From Chlorobium sp. (GTDB lineage: Bacteria > Bacteroidota > Chlorobiia > Chlorobiales > Chlorobiaceae): 64,000 nt of DNA. Position numbers and translations under genes: made by a program. The notes under the pieces were generated by a model. That model ran no database searches, was not told the origin of the DNA, and worked only from the letters and a program-made list of their open reading frames with translations. This document shows, in pieces, positions 20,852 through 31,241 of the stretch. Each line of letters starts with the position of its first letter. The first letter of the stretch is position 1. Location: positions 248,001 through 312,000 of the forward strand of contig SZXW01000010.1 in assembly GCA_005862285.1 (NCBI GenBank), written 5' to 3'.

Positions 20852-21502
20852 TTAATTCTGGTACCAGCAGTTCACCTCCCTGAACCCGGCTTCCCGTAAA
20901 AAGCCGAGCTGATCTTCGAGAGTGCCCATCCTGTCGGCTTTCATCCTTTCTTCAGCGGCTGCAAAATCAGCTTCGCTGATCCCGCTTTCCTGTACCTGCC
21001 TGACCCAGGTCTCACGGTAGATACGGTCGATCGGTTCAGTTGCTCCTTTTACCTGATCGGCGTTGATGAACATCCCTTCCGGACCGAGAACACTGTAGAC
21101 TGACCTGAAGAGTTCCGCTTTCCGTTCATCTTCGAGATGATGGATCGAAAGCGCAGAAACGACAAGATCGAATGAACCCTGCAGTTCCGCTGAATAATCC
21201 TTTACAAGGAAAGAAAAACGGCTGGATTGCCCGGCAAAGCGTTCACGGGCTTTCATGAGCATATCGCCCGAAATGTCCACCAGGGTAAAACATGCACGGG
21301 GAAATCGTTCGGAGATCAGCATCGACAGGAGCCCGGTGCCTGCTCCAAGGTCAAGCACGCTGAAAGCCTGATCCGCTCTGAAGGAAACAAGTTCGGCAGC
21401 TGTCCTGTAAAACTCTTCGAAACAGGGAATAAGCTGCCGCCTGTTCTCGTCATACCTCTCTACCGAGCGGTCAAAAAGCTCTTTCACTGAATCCGACTGC
21501 AT
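20852..21502 (-). CDS. Class I SAM-dependent methyltransferase
   Basis: Motif SVLDLGAGTGLLSMLI; divergent from nifH. Confidence 0.87.
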   Translation of the reverse strand: MQSDSVKELFDRSVERYDENRRQLIPCFEEFYRTAAELVSFRADQAFSVLDLGAGTGLLSMLISERFPRACFTLVDISGDMLMKARERFAGQSSRFSFLVKDYSAELQGSFDLVVSALSIHHLEDERKAELFRSVYSVLGPEGMFINADQVKGATEPIDRIYRETWVRQVQESGISEADFAAAEERMKADRMGTLEDQLGFLREAGFREVNCWYQN

Positions 21503-21602
21503 GGCAACTCCTTCGAAAATAATGAATTGATAGATGGCTGCAGCAGATTACCGATAATGCCTTTAAAAGAAAAGTCCCGGCCATACAAACATGCAACATT
21601 TC

Positions 21603-21644
21603 CTACAAAAATGTATCCGAGAGACAGTTTCTACATTTTTGTAA
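21603..21644. promoter_or_regulatory. Tandem TACA-N4-TGTA palindromes in the methyltransferase/nifH divergent region
   Basis: CTACAAAAATGTAT at 21603-21616; CTACATTTTTGTAA at 21631-21644; related CTACATTTTTGTAG at 20768-20781. Confidence 0.65.
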
Positions 21645-21800
21645 TCTTTAAGACCCTTTTTCCGCGCCATCTGAAAGATCAAAACCTCCCTTCCCCTGAA
21701 AAAAATAAACCTTCCATGAAACCGCAAATCCTTTGTTCACGGACGTCTCCCGACCGCTGTGCATTCCTCTTCATTTTTTATTCCGGAAAACTTCTCTCTC

Positions 21801-21816
21801 TGGCACGCATCTTGCT
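21801..21816 (+). promoter_or_regulatory. Sigma-54 (-24/-12) promoter of the nif operon
   Basis: TGGCACGCATCTTGCT matches consensus TGGCACG-N4-TTGCW; 88 nt before the nifH ATG. Confidence 0.92.
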
Positions 21817-21891
21817 TATTAAAAGCATAACTATTCAGGATTTTAAAAAACATTGCCTGAATATTTTATAACAACAACATTGATAACCTAA

Positions 21892-22728
<837 letters not shown>

Positions 22729-22749
22729 AAAAAAACGGAGCACACAAAC

Positions 22750-23106
22750 ATGTTAATGATCAGAACAATCGTCAGACCGGAAAAAGTATATGAAGTCATG
22801 CAGGGTCTGCTCGATGCAGGCTATCCGGCAGTAACGAAAATTCCAGTTGTCGGCCGCGGCAAGCAGCGCGGACTCCGCGTCGGAGATGTGGTGTATGATG
22901 AAATCCCCAAGGAGATGCTGATTGTCGTTGTGCCGGATACCGACAAGGATTTCGTTATACGCGCCATCCTCGAGAATGCTAAGTCCGGCCCTGACGGCAA
23001 ATTCGGTGACGGCAAGATCTTTGTTTCAGCCGTTGAAGAGGTTTATACCATCAGCACGGGTGAACTGGAAACCGAACCGCTGCTTGCAGCATCGAAGGAG
23101 GCCTGA
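22750..23106 (+). CDS. nifI1: PII-family nitrogenase regulator NifI1
   Basis: PII-like protein directly after nifH; GDGKIFVSAVEEVYTISTGE. Confidence 0.93.
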   Translation: MLMIRTIVRPEKVYEVMQGLLDAGYPAVTKIPVVGRGKQRGLRVGDVVYDEIPKEMLIVVVPDTDKDFVIRAILENAKSGPDGKFGDGKIFVSAVEEVYTISTGELETEPLLAASKEA

Positions 23107-23484
23107 ATGAAAGAAATCATTTCAGTTATCAGGATCAACAAGGTGAACGAAACGAAAAAGGCGCTCGTCGATGCAGGCATCCCGGCATTCACAGCCACCG
23201 GAAGAGTTATGGGGCGCGGAAAGGGACAGGTTCACTATGACATTCTCAGAGGCGCGGAAGCAGGCCATCCCGAAGCGATCGCCCAGCTTGGCAACGCACC
23301 GAGGCTTGTAGCGAAGAGAATCCTGACCGTGGTTGTCCCTGACGATCTGTGCAAAACAGCAATTGACATCATCATCAAGACAAACCAGACAGGCAAACCC
23401 GGTGACGGCAAGATTTTTGTAACGCCGATCCTGGAAACCGTAAGGGTAAGAACCGGAGAACAGGGACAAGCCGCGCTGAATTAA
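23107..23484 (+). CDS. nifI2: PII-family nitrogenase regulator NifI2
   Basis: Second PII-like protein; GDGKIFVTPILETVRVRTGE. Confidence 0.93.
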   Translation: MKEIISVIRINKVNETKKALVDAGIPAFTATGRVMGRGKGQVHYDILRGAEAGHPEAIAQLGNAPRLVAKRILTVVVPDDLCKTAIDIIIKTNQTGKPGDGKIFVTPILETVRVRTGEQGQAALN

Positions 23485-23521
23485 TAAAAACAATTTTCAA
23501 GGTGTAAACGGAGAGAGTTAC

Positions 23522-25153
23522 ATGGAGGCGAACATACATTTTCCAGATCCTGCCCTTATCAAGGAGGAGCTGATAAACAAATACCCGGCCAAGGTTGCCA
23601 AAAAGCGCAGCAAATCGATCGTTATCAACGACCCGGAAACTATCCCTGAAGTTCAGGCGAACGTCCGTACCGTTCCGGGCATCATAACACAGAGGGGTTG
23701 TTCATACGCAGGATGTAAAGGCGTGGTCCTCGGACCCACCAGAGACATCGTCAATATCACCCACGGCCCGATCGGCTGCAGCTTTTACAGCTGGCTGACG
23801 CGCCGTAACCAGACGAGACCGGAAAGTCCCGAACATGAAAACTTCATCACCTACTGTTTCTCGACCGACATGCAGGAAGAGAACGTGGTGTTCGGTGGTG
23901 AGAAAAAACTGAAAGTGGCGATCCAGGAAGCATACGACCTCTTCCACCCGAAAGCCATCGCGATCTTCTCGACCTGCCCGGTCGGACTTATCGGAGACGA
24001 CGTCCATGCCGCAGCAAAGGAAATGAAGGAGAAGCTCGGGGACTGCAACGTGTTCGGGTTCAGCTGTGAAGGCTATCGCGGCGTAAGCCAGTCGGCCGGC
24101 CACCATATCGCCAACAACGGCGTGTTCAAGCACATGGTGGGACGCAACAGCAAGCCGGCAGAAGGAAAATTCAAGATCAACCTGCTCGGCGAATACAATA
24201 TCGGCGGTGACGCTTTCGAAATCGAGCGCATCTTCGAGAAATGCGGACTTAATCTGGTAGCCTCGTTCAGCGGCAACTCGACCGTCGGACAGATCGAGAA
24301 TGCACATATGGCAGACCTCAACGTCATCCTGTGCCACCGTTCGATCAATTACATGGGCGATATGATGGAAACGAAATACGGTATCCCGTGGATGAAGGTC
24401 AATTTCGTAGGTGCAGAATCGAGCGCGAAATCCCTTCGCAAGATCGCCGAATACTTCGATGATGCCGAACTGAGGGCCAGGATCGAGGAGGTAATCGCCG
24501 AAGAGATGCCGAAAGTGCAGGCTGTCATCGACGAGATCCGTCCGCGGACCGAGGGCAAAACCGCCATGCTTTTTGTCGGCGGCTCACGTGCCCACCACTA
24601 CCAGGACCTCTTCAACGAACTGGGTATGACGACAATCGCTGCCGGTTACGAGTTCGCTCACCGCGACGACTATGAAGGAAGGCAGGTACTGCCGAGCATC
24701 AAGATCGATGCCGACAGCAAGAATATCGAGGAGCTCAAGGTAACGGCCGACCCGGAACTTTACAGCCCGAGAAAAAGCGAAGCCGAGCTTGAGGCGCTCA
24801 AGGAGAAGGGTCTCGAAATCAACGGTTATGAGGGAATGATGAAACAGATGCAAAGGAAATCACTGGTAATTGACGACGTCAGTCATTACGAGTCGGAAAA
24901 GCTCATCGAACTCTACAAACCGGACATCTTCTGTGCAGGCATCAAGGAAAAGTATGTGGTCCAGAAAATGGGCGTGCCGCTCAAGCAGCTGCACAGCTAT
25001 GACTACGGCGGACCGTATACAGGCTTTGAAGGTGCGGTGAATTTCTACAAGGATATCGATCGTATGGTCAACAACCCGGTATGGAAGCTCATCAAGGCCC
25101 CGTGGGAAAAAGCGGAAACAGAATCGCTGGAAGCCAGCTACGTCACTCAGTAA
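23522..25153 (+). CDS. nifD: Nitrogenase MoFe protein alpha chain
   Basis: RGCSYAGCKGVVLGPTRDIVNITHGPIGCSFYSW; position in nifHI1I2DK order. Confidence 0.97.
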   Translation: MEANIHFPDPALIKEELINKYPAKVAKKRSKSIVINDPETIPEVQANVRTVPGIITQRGCSYAGCKGVVLGPTRDIVNITHGPIGCSFYSWLTRRNQTRPESPEHENFITYCFSTDMQEENVVFGGEKKLKVAIQEAYDLFHPKAIAIFSTCPVGLIGDDVHAAAKEMKEKLGDCNVFGFSCEGYRGVSQSAGHHIANNGVFKHMVGRNSKPAEGKFKINLLGEYNIGGDAFEIERIFEKCGLNLVASFSGNSTVGQIENAHMADLNVILCHRSINYMGDMMETKYGIPWMKVNFVGAESSAKSLRKIAEYFDDAELRARIEEVIAEEMPKVQAVIDEIRPRTEGKTAMLFVGGSRAHHYQDLFNELGMTTIAAGYEFAHRDDYEGRQVLPSIKIDADSKNIEELKVTADPELYSPRKSEAELEALKEKGLEINGYEGMMKQMQRKSLVIDDVSHYESEKLIELYKPDIFCAGIKEKYVVQKMGVPLKQLHSYDYGGPYTGFEGAVNFYKDIDRMVNNPVWKLIKAPWEKAETESLEASYVTQ

Positions 25154-25174
25154 CGATAAGGAGATTACAGTATC

Positions 25175-26554
25175 ATGTTATTAAGACACACTACAAAAGA
25201 AGTTAAAGAGCGCGAAGGGCTGACGATCAATCCGGCGAAAACCTGCCAGCCGATCGGAGCAATGTACGCCGCGCTGGGCATCCACGGATGCCTGCCTCAC
25301 AGCCACGGGTCCCAGGGATGCTGCTCATACCACCGCAGCACCCTGACCAGGCACTACAAGGAGCCTGTCATGTCCGCCACCAGTTCGTTCACCGAAGGCG
25401 CTTCGGTGTTCGGAGGCCAGGCGAACCTGCTCCAGGCTATCGAAACGATTTTCGCGGTCTACGATCCGGAAATCATCGCCGTACACTCGACCTGCCTGTC
25501 GGAAACCATCGGCGACGACTTGCAGCAGATCACCAAGAAAGCCAGCGACGACGGAAAGATCCCCCAGGGAAAGCGAGTGATCTATGCCAGCACCCCGAGC
25601 TTTGTCGGCTCGCACATCACCGGATATGCGAACATGGTGACCGGCATGGCCGAACAGTTTGCAGTATCGACCGGCGAGAAAAAGAACCAGGTCAACGTCA
25701 TTGCGGGCTGGATGGAACCTTCGGATATGCGCGAGATCAAGCGCTATGCAAAAGATCTCGGGGCCAATATCGTGCTGTTCCCGGACACTTCGGACGTGCT
25801 CGATGCACCCCAGACCGGAAAGCATGAGTTCTACCCGAAAGGCGGCACAACCGCTGAAGAGCTGAAAAGCACGGGTGACAGCAAGTTTTCACTTGCCCTC
25901 GGCTGCATAAGCGCCGAACCGGCCGCAATCGCGCTCGACAAGAAGTGCAAGGTACCGTTCGAAACGCTCGACATGCCGATCGGCCTCAGTGCTACCGACC
26001 GCTTCATCATGTCGCTCAGCAAGGCTGCAGGCGTAAAGGTGCCAGCCGAGATCACCAGCGAGCGGGGCCGCCTTGTGGACGTCATTGCAGACATGGAGCA
26101 GTATTTCCACGGAAAGAAGGTCGCGCTCTTCGGAGATCCCGATCAGCTGATCCCTCTCGTCGAGTTCCTGCTCGACCTGAACATGAAGCCTGTGCACATC
26201 GTCAGCGGCACACCGGGACAGCGGTTCGAAAAACGTATGAAGGAGGTTCTCGAAAGGGCACCGTATGCGAATTTCAAAAACGGCCTGAGCGCCGACATGT
26301 TCCTTCTCCACCAGTGGATCAAGAACGAACCGGTCGATCTGCTCATCGGAAACACGTATGGCAAGTACATCGCCCGCGACGAGGATATACCGTTCATCAG
26401 GTTCGGGTTCCCGATCCTCGACCGTATCGGCCACAGCTATTTCCCGAGTGTCGGGTACAGCGGAGGACTGAGGCTGGTCGAAAAGATCCTCGGAGCTCTG
26501 CTGGACCGGCAGGACCGCGATGCACCGGAAGAGAAATTCGAACTGGTCATGTGA
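25175..26554 (+). CDS. nifK: Nitrogenase MoFe protein beta chain
   Basis: TCQPIGAMYAALGIHGCLPHSHGSQGCCSYHRSTLTRHYKEPV. Confidence 0.97.
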   Translation: MLLRHTTKEVKEREGLTINPAKTCQPIGAMYAALGIHGCLPHSHGSQGCCSYHRSTLTRHYKEPVMSATSSFTEGASVFGGQANLLQAIETIFAVYDPEIIAVHSTCLSETIGDDLQQITKKASDDGKIPQGKRVIYASTPSFVGSHITGYANMVTGMAEQFAVSTGEKKNQVNVIAGWMEPSDMREIKRYAKDLGANIVLFPDTSDVLDAPQTGKHEFYPKGGTTAEELKSTGDSKFSLALGCISAEPAAIALDKKCKVPFETLDMPIGLSATDRFIMSLSKAAGVKVPAEITSERGRLVDVIADMEQYFHGKKVALFGDPDQLIPLVEFLLDLNMKPVHIVSGTPGQRFEKRMKEVLERAPYANFKNGLSADMFLLHQWIKNEPVDLLIGNTYGKYIARDEDIPFIRFGFPILDRIGHSYFPSVGYSGGLRLVEKILGALLDRQDRDAPEEKFELVM

Positions 26555-26592
26555 TGCATCAACAAGGAACAAAGTAGTAATCGTATTGCAAT

Positions 26593-26618
26593 CCGGAAGC
26601 TTCCGGCAATCCTGCCGG
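26593..26618 (+). other. Overlapping, mutually exclusive inverted repeats between nifK and nifE
   Basis: CCGGAAGCTTCCGG (26593-26606) and CCGGCA-ATCC-TGCCGG (26603-26618) share CCGG; no T-run follows. Confidence 0.6.
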
Positions 26619-26643
26619 AGGCGACCGTAAATGGGTAAAAGCT

Positions 26644-28011
26644 ATGGACACGCAGAACATCAGCCTTCTCGAAGGCAGGGAAAAACAGGTTTACGAAAAG
26701 AAAAACGGCCAGACAGAGGTCGATATCGCATGCGATACAACGAGCCTTTCAGGTTCCGTAAGCCAGCGAGCCTGCGTCTTCTGCGGTTCACGGGTAGTGC
26801 TCTACCCTGTAGCTGACGCCATTCACATCGTGCATGGCCCGATCGGATGTGCGGCTTATACGTGGGATATCCGCGGTGCAGTTTCCTCAGGCCCTGAACT
26901 GCACAGGTTGAGCTTTTCAACCGACCTCAGGGAAATGGACGTGATTTACGGCGGCGAAAAGAAACTGTACCGTTCGCTCATCGAACTGATCGACCAGTAC
27001 AAACCAAATGCGGCATTCATTTATTCGACCTGCATCATCGGCGTGATCGGCGACGATATCGATGCGGTCTGCAGAAAAGTTGAAAAGGAAAAAGGGATTC
27101 CGGTCATGCCGGTGCATTCCGAAGGGTTCAAGGGCACCAAGAAAGACGGCTACAAAGCCGCGTGCACTGCCCTCATGAAACTCATCGGTACCGGTTCGAC
27201 CGAAGGGATCAGCAAATTCAGCATCAACATTCTCGGCGAGTTCAACCTCGCAGGGGAAGCCTGGATCATCCGGGAATATTACGAAAAGATGGGCATCCAG
27301 GTCGTAGCCACCATGACCGGCGACGGCAGGATAGACGCCATCAGGCGTTCGCACGGCGCATCGCTGAACGTGGTGCAGTGCTCGGGATCGATGACCAGCC
27401 TCGCCAAGGAGATGGAGGAAAAGTACGGTATCCCGTATATCCGGGTATCATACTTCGGGTTCGAGGATATGTCGAAATCGCTTTACGATGTTGCGCAGTA
27501 CTTCGGCGAAAGTCCGGAAATCATGGAAAAAGCCAAGGAGATTGTCCATGACGAGATCCGGCACTACTACCCGGAGATGCAGAAATTCAAGAAAGCGCTG
27601 ACTGGCAAAAAGGCGGCGATCTATGTGGGAGGGGCTTTCAAGACATTCTCGCTTATCAAGGCCTTGCGCACTATAGGCATGTCAGTTGTCCTCGCCGGAT
27701 CGCAGACGGGAAACAAGGATGACTACCGACGCCTGAAGGAGATGTGCGAGGAAGGGACCGTGATCGTTGACGATTCCAACCCGGTGGAACTTTCCAAGTT
27801 CATCCTGGAAAAAGGTGCCGACCTTCTCATCGGCGGCGTCAAGGAACGCCCGATAGCCTTCAAGCTCGGCGTCGGTTTCTGCGACCACAACCATGAGCGG
27901 AAAATACCGCTTGCCGGATTTATAGGTATGTACAATTTCGCAAAAGAGGTTTATGAATCGGTGATGAGCCCCGTATGGCAGTTCGCTCCGAGAAAAGGAG
28001 GTATAAAATGA
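26644..28011 (+). CDS. nifE: Nitrogenase FeMo-cofactor scaffold protein NifE
   Basis: RACVFCGSRVVLYPVADAIHIVHGPIGCAAYTWDIRG. Confidence 0.96.
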   Translation: MDTQNISLLEGREKQVYEKKNGQTEVDIACDTTSLSGSVSQRACVFCGSRVVLYPVADAIHIVHGPIGCAAYTWDIRGAVSSGPELHRLSFSTDLREMDVIYGGEKKLYRSLIELIDQYKPNAAFIYSTCIIGVIGDDIDAVCRKVEKEKGIPVMPVHSEGFKGTKKDGYKAACTALMKLIGTGSTEGISKFSINILGEFNLAGEAWIIREYYEKMGIQVVATMTGDGRIDAIRRSHGASLNVVQCSGSMTSLAKEMEEKYGIPYIRVSYFGFEDMSKSLYDVAQYFGESPEIMEKAKEIVHDEIRHYYPEMQKFKKALTGKKAAIYVGGAFKTFSLIKALRTIGMSVVLAGSQTGNKDDYRRLKEMCEEGTVIVDDSNPVELSKFILEKGADLLIGGVKERPIAFKLGVGFCDHNHERKIPLAGFIGMYNFAKEVYESVMSPVWQFAPRKGGIK

Positions 28012-29369
28012 TGCAGACAGCAACAGCAAAAACGGCAACGCAGAACGCCTGCAGGCTCTGCAACCCTCTGGGCGCCTGCCTGGCATTCAGGGGCATAGAA
28101 AAATGCGTGCCGTTCCTGCACGGCTCCCAGGGATGTGCGACCTATATCCGGCGTTACCTGATCAGCCATTACAAGGAGCCGATCGATATCGCTTCGTCGA
28201 ACTTCAACGAGGAAACCGCCGTCTTCGGCGGCAGCCACAACCTTAAGGTCGGCCTGAAAAACGTGACGAAACAGTACAAGCCGGAGGTTATCGGCATCGC
28301 GACGACCTGCCTGTCGGAAACGATCGGCGAGGATGTACCGATGATCCTGAGGGAGTATGTCGCGGCTTTCGGCAGCGATGCTCCCATGCCGGAGATGATA
28401 TTCGCTTCCACGCCAAGCTATCAGGGCAGTCATATCGACGGTTTCCATGCGGCCGTGCGCGCAGCAGTGAAAACGTTTGCCGAAGGCGGGGCTGAAAAGC
28501 ACCTTGTCAATATATTCCCGGGCATGATTTCACCGGCTGACATCCGTTATCTGAAGGAAATACTTACAGCTTTCGATCTGCCTTATGTCCTGCTGCCCGA
28601 CTATTCACAGACCCTCGACGGAGGACCGTGGGGAGAGTACCACCGGATACCTCCGGGAGGCACCCCGAGAAGCGCCATAACCTTTACCGGCAGCGCGGCG
28701 GCAAGCATCGAGTTCGGCTCGACGCTCGAAGCATCGAAATCCGCGGGAGGATACCTCGAAGAACAGTTCGATGTTCCCCGCCTCAATTTGGCCATGCCGA
28801 TCGGGATCAGGGAAACAGACCGTTTCTTCGATCTGCTCGAAAAACTGACAGAGAAACCGACGCCAGAGAAGTATCAGGATGAACGCAGAAGACTTGTCGA
28901 TGCCTATGCCGACGGACATAAATATGTCTTCGGGAAAAAAGCGATCCTTTACGGTGAAGAAGACCTGGTTATCTCCATGGCCTCCTTCCTGCACGAAATC
29001 GGTGTAGTGCCGGTACTGTGTGCTTCCGGAGGAAAAAGCGGCCTCATGAGGGAACGGCTTGAAGAGCTGATTCCCGATATGGATGAAAACGGCATCACCG
29101 TCCGCGACGGAGTCGATTTCGTGGATATCGAAAACGAATCGGCTGTGCTCCAGCCCGACCTGCTCATCGGCAACAGCAAAGGCTTCACGATGTCGAAGAA
29201 AAGTCAGCTGCCTCTTGTCCGTATCGGCTTTCCGATCCATGACCGGTTCGGCGGACAACGCTTGCACCATCTTGGATACCGTGGAACACAGGAACTGTTT
29301 GACCGGATCGTCAACACGGTCATCGAACAACGTCAGAACGCTTCGCCAATCGGCTACACCTATATGTAA
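28008..29369 (+). CDS. nifN: Nitrogenase FeMo-cofactor scaffold protein NifN
   Basis: NACRLCNPLGACLAFRGIEKCVPFLHGSQGCATYIRRYLISHYKEPIDIASS; ATGA overlap with nifE. Confidence 0.95.
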   Translation: MMQTATAKTATQNACRLCNPLGACLAFRGIEKCVPFLHGSQGCATYIRRYLISHYKEPIDIASSNFNEETAVFGGSHNLKVGLKNVTKQYKPEVIGIATTCLSETIGEDVPMILREYVAAFGSDAPMPEMIFASTPSYQGSHIDGFHAAVRAAVKTFAEGGAEKHLVNIFPGMISPADIRYLKEILTAFDLPYVLLPDYSQTLDGGPWGEYHRIPPGGTPRSAITFTGSAAASIEFGSTLEASKSAGGYLEEQFDVPRLNLAMPIGIRETDRFFDLLEKLTEKPTPEKYQDERRRLVDAYADGHKYVFGKKAILYGEEDLVISMASFLHEIGVVPVLCASGGKSGLMRERLEELIPDMDENGITVRDGVDFVDIENESAVLQPDLLIGNSKGFTMSKKSQLPLVRIGFPIHDRFGGQRLHHLGYRGTQELFDRIVNTVIEQRQNASPIGYTYM

Positions 29370-29381
29370 GGAAGAACCATC

Positions 29382-30656
29382 ATGACAATCAACATTAAAA
29401 ACCACCCTTGTTTCAACGATACGTCGAGGCACAAGTTCGGACGCATTCATCTTCCTGTGGCGCCCAAGTGTAACATTCAGTGCAACTATTGCAGCCGCAA
29501 GTTCGACTGCATGAATGAAAACAGACCCGGGGTCACCAGCAAGGTACTCTCGCCGAAGCAGGCGCTCTACTATCTCGATCAGGCATTGCAGCTGTCCCCC
29601 AACATCGCAGTGGTGGGCATCGCCGGGCCCGGGGATCCGTTCGCCAATCCGGACGAAACCATGGAGACATTACGGCTCGTCAGGGAAAAATACCCGGAGA
29701 TGCTCCTCTGCGTTGCAACCAACGGCCTCGATGTGCTGCCCTATATCGATGAGCTGGCCGATCTGCAGGTGAGCCATGTAACGCTCACGATCAACGCCAT
29801 CGACCCGAAAATCGGTGCGGAGATCTATGCGTGGGTACGATACAAGAAACGCATGTACCGTGAGCTGGAAGGGGCACAGCTCCTGCTCGAGAACCAGCTT
29901 GCCGCCCTGCAGAAGCTCAAGCGGCTCGGAGTCACAGCAAAGGTCAATTCGATCATCATCCCGGGCATCAACGATACGCATGTGATCGAAGTCGCCCGGC
30001 AGGTATCGGCGCTGGGAGCCGATATTCTCAACTGCCTGCCTTATTACAACACGACGGAAACCGTGTTCGAGAACATTGCGGAACCCGACCCGGTCATGGT
30101 GCTGGAAATACAGGAAGAGGCCGGAAAGCTCTTGCCCCAGATGAAGCACTGTGCCCGCTGCCGTGCCGATGCGGTCGGCATTATCGGCGAGCTCAACAGC
30201 CCGGAAATGACAGAGAAAATGGCTGAAGCCTCTCTCCTGCCGAAAAATCCGGGAGACAACCGCCCGTTCATCGCCGTGGCAAGCATCGAGGGGGTTCTCG
30301 TGAACCAGCACCTCGGCGAAGCCGAACGGTTCCTCGTCTATGCGCTCGACAAGGAGAGGCGGAGCTGCTCGCTCGTCGATTCCCGTATTGCACCTCCTCC
30401 GGGAGGGGGAAGAGACCGCTGGGAAGCCCTGGCGCATACACTTTCGGATTGCCGGGCTCTGCTCGTCAACAGCGCCGGTGACTCGCCGAAAACCGTGCTC
30501 AACACACACGGCATTGAAGTCATGTCGCTCGAGGGTGTGATCGAGGAAGCGGTTTATGGTGTGTTTACAGGGCAGAACCTGAAACATCTCATGAAAAGCA
30601 GCCAGATCCATGCCTGCAAGTCCGGATGTTCCGGAACCGGCAACGGATGCGACTGA
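29382..30656 (+). CDS. nifB: Radical SAM NifB with fused NifX-like C-terminal domain
   Basis: HLPVAPKCNIQCNYCSRKFDCMNENRPGV; C-terminal IAVASIEGVLVNQHLGEAERFLVY. Confidence 0.97.
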   Translation: MTINIKNHPCFNDTSRHKFGRIHLPVAPKCNIQCNYCSRKFDCMNENRPGVTSKVLSPKQALYYLDQALQLSPNIAVVGIAGPGDPFANPDETMETLRLVREKYPEMLLCVATNGLDVLPYIDELADLQVSHVTLTINAIDPKIGAEIYAWVRYKKRMYRELEGAQLLLENQLAALQKLKRLGVTAKVNSIIIPGINDTHVIEVARQVSALGADILNCLPYYNTTETVFENIAEPDPVMVLEIQEEAGKLLPQMKHCARCRADAVGIIGELNSPEMTEKMAEASLLPKNPGDNRPFIAVASIEGVLVNQHLGEAERFLVYALDKERRSCSLVDSRIAPPPGGGRDRWEALAHTLSDCRALLVNSAGDSPKTVLNTHGIEVMSLEGVIEEAVYGVFTGQNLKHLMKSSQIHACKSGCSGTGNGCD

Positions 30657-30664
30657 TTGAACTT

Positions 30665-30711
30665 GATCCGACTGATCAGTCCGATCGGTCGGATCGGTCC
30701 GATCTTTTTTT
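30665..30711 (+). terminator. 9-nt tandem repeat (GATCNGTCN-like) forming a GC-rich hairpin followed by T7, between nifB and the ferredoxin gene
   Basis: GATCCGACT GATCAGTCC GATCGGTCG GATCGGTCC GATC TTTTTTT. Confidence 0.65.
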
Positions 30712-30730
30712 AATAACCAACACAACAATC

Positions 30731-31039
30731 ATGGACAAACCGAAACACCACATCTTCGTCTGCGCAAGCTTCAGGGCACAGGGAACCCCGCAGGGCATCT
30801 GCCATAAAAAAGAGGCGCTTGGCCTGATACCATATATCGAAAGCGAACTGTCCGATCGCGGCATGAGCGACGTCGCCGTATCGGCCACAGGATGCCTGAA
30901 CCTCTGTGAAAAAGGCCCTGTGCTGGTCGTCTATCCCGAGAACTTCTGGTACGGAGAGATCGACAGCACCGACAAGATCGACGAGATTCTCGATGCGCTC
31001 GAAGAAGGCGAAGCCTGTGAGGACCACCTGATCAATTAA
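30731..31039 (+). CDS. Thioredoxin-like [2Fe-2S] ferredoxin
   Basis: HIFVCASFRAQGTPQGICHKK ... VSATGCLNLCEKGPVLVVYPENFWYGEI. Confidence 0.9.
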   Translation: MDKPKHHIFVCASFRAQGTPQGICHKKEALGLIPYIESELSDRGMSDVAVSATGCLNLCEKGPVLVVYPENFWYGEIDSTDKIDEILDALEEGEACEDHLIN

Positions 31040-31097
31040 CTGACGCAAGGGGCTTTTTCTGATACTCGCCTGGGAAAAGCTCCTTTTCTTGCGCCAT

Positions 31098-31121
31098 CGT
31101 TATATATTTCATAACATAACG
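31098..31121. promoter_or_regulatory. ModE-type operator 1
   Basis: CGTTATAT-ATTTCATA-ACATAACG. Confidence 0.8.
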
Positions 31122-31241
31122 TGAACATGAGGCTCAACAGAAAAACATCGGAACAGAAAACATTTATCTAAATAAAACACAAATCGTAACTGAAGGATAT
31201 ATGACCACAGGATATAGTATTTCCGGCATTTTTTTATCCAA

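Noticed and set aside
21560-21800. Classic NifA enhancer TGT-N10-ACA upstream of nifH
   Set aside because: Only a TGT-N9-ACA spacing was found (TGTATCCGAGAGACA), so it does not meet the consensus.
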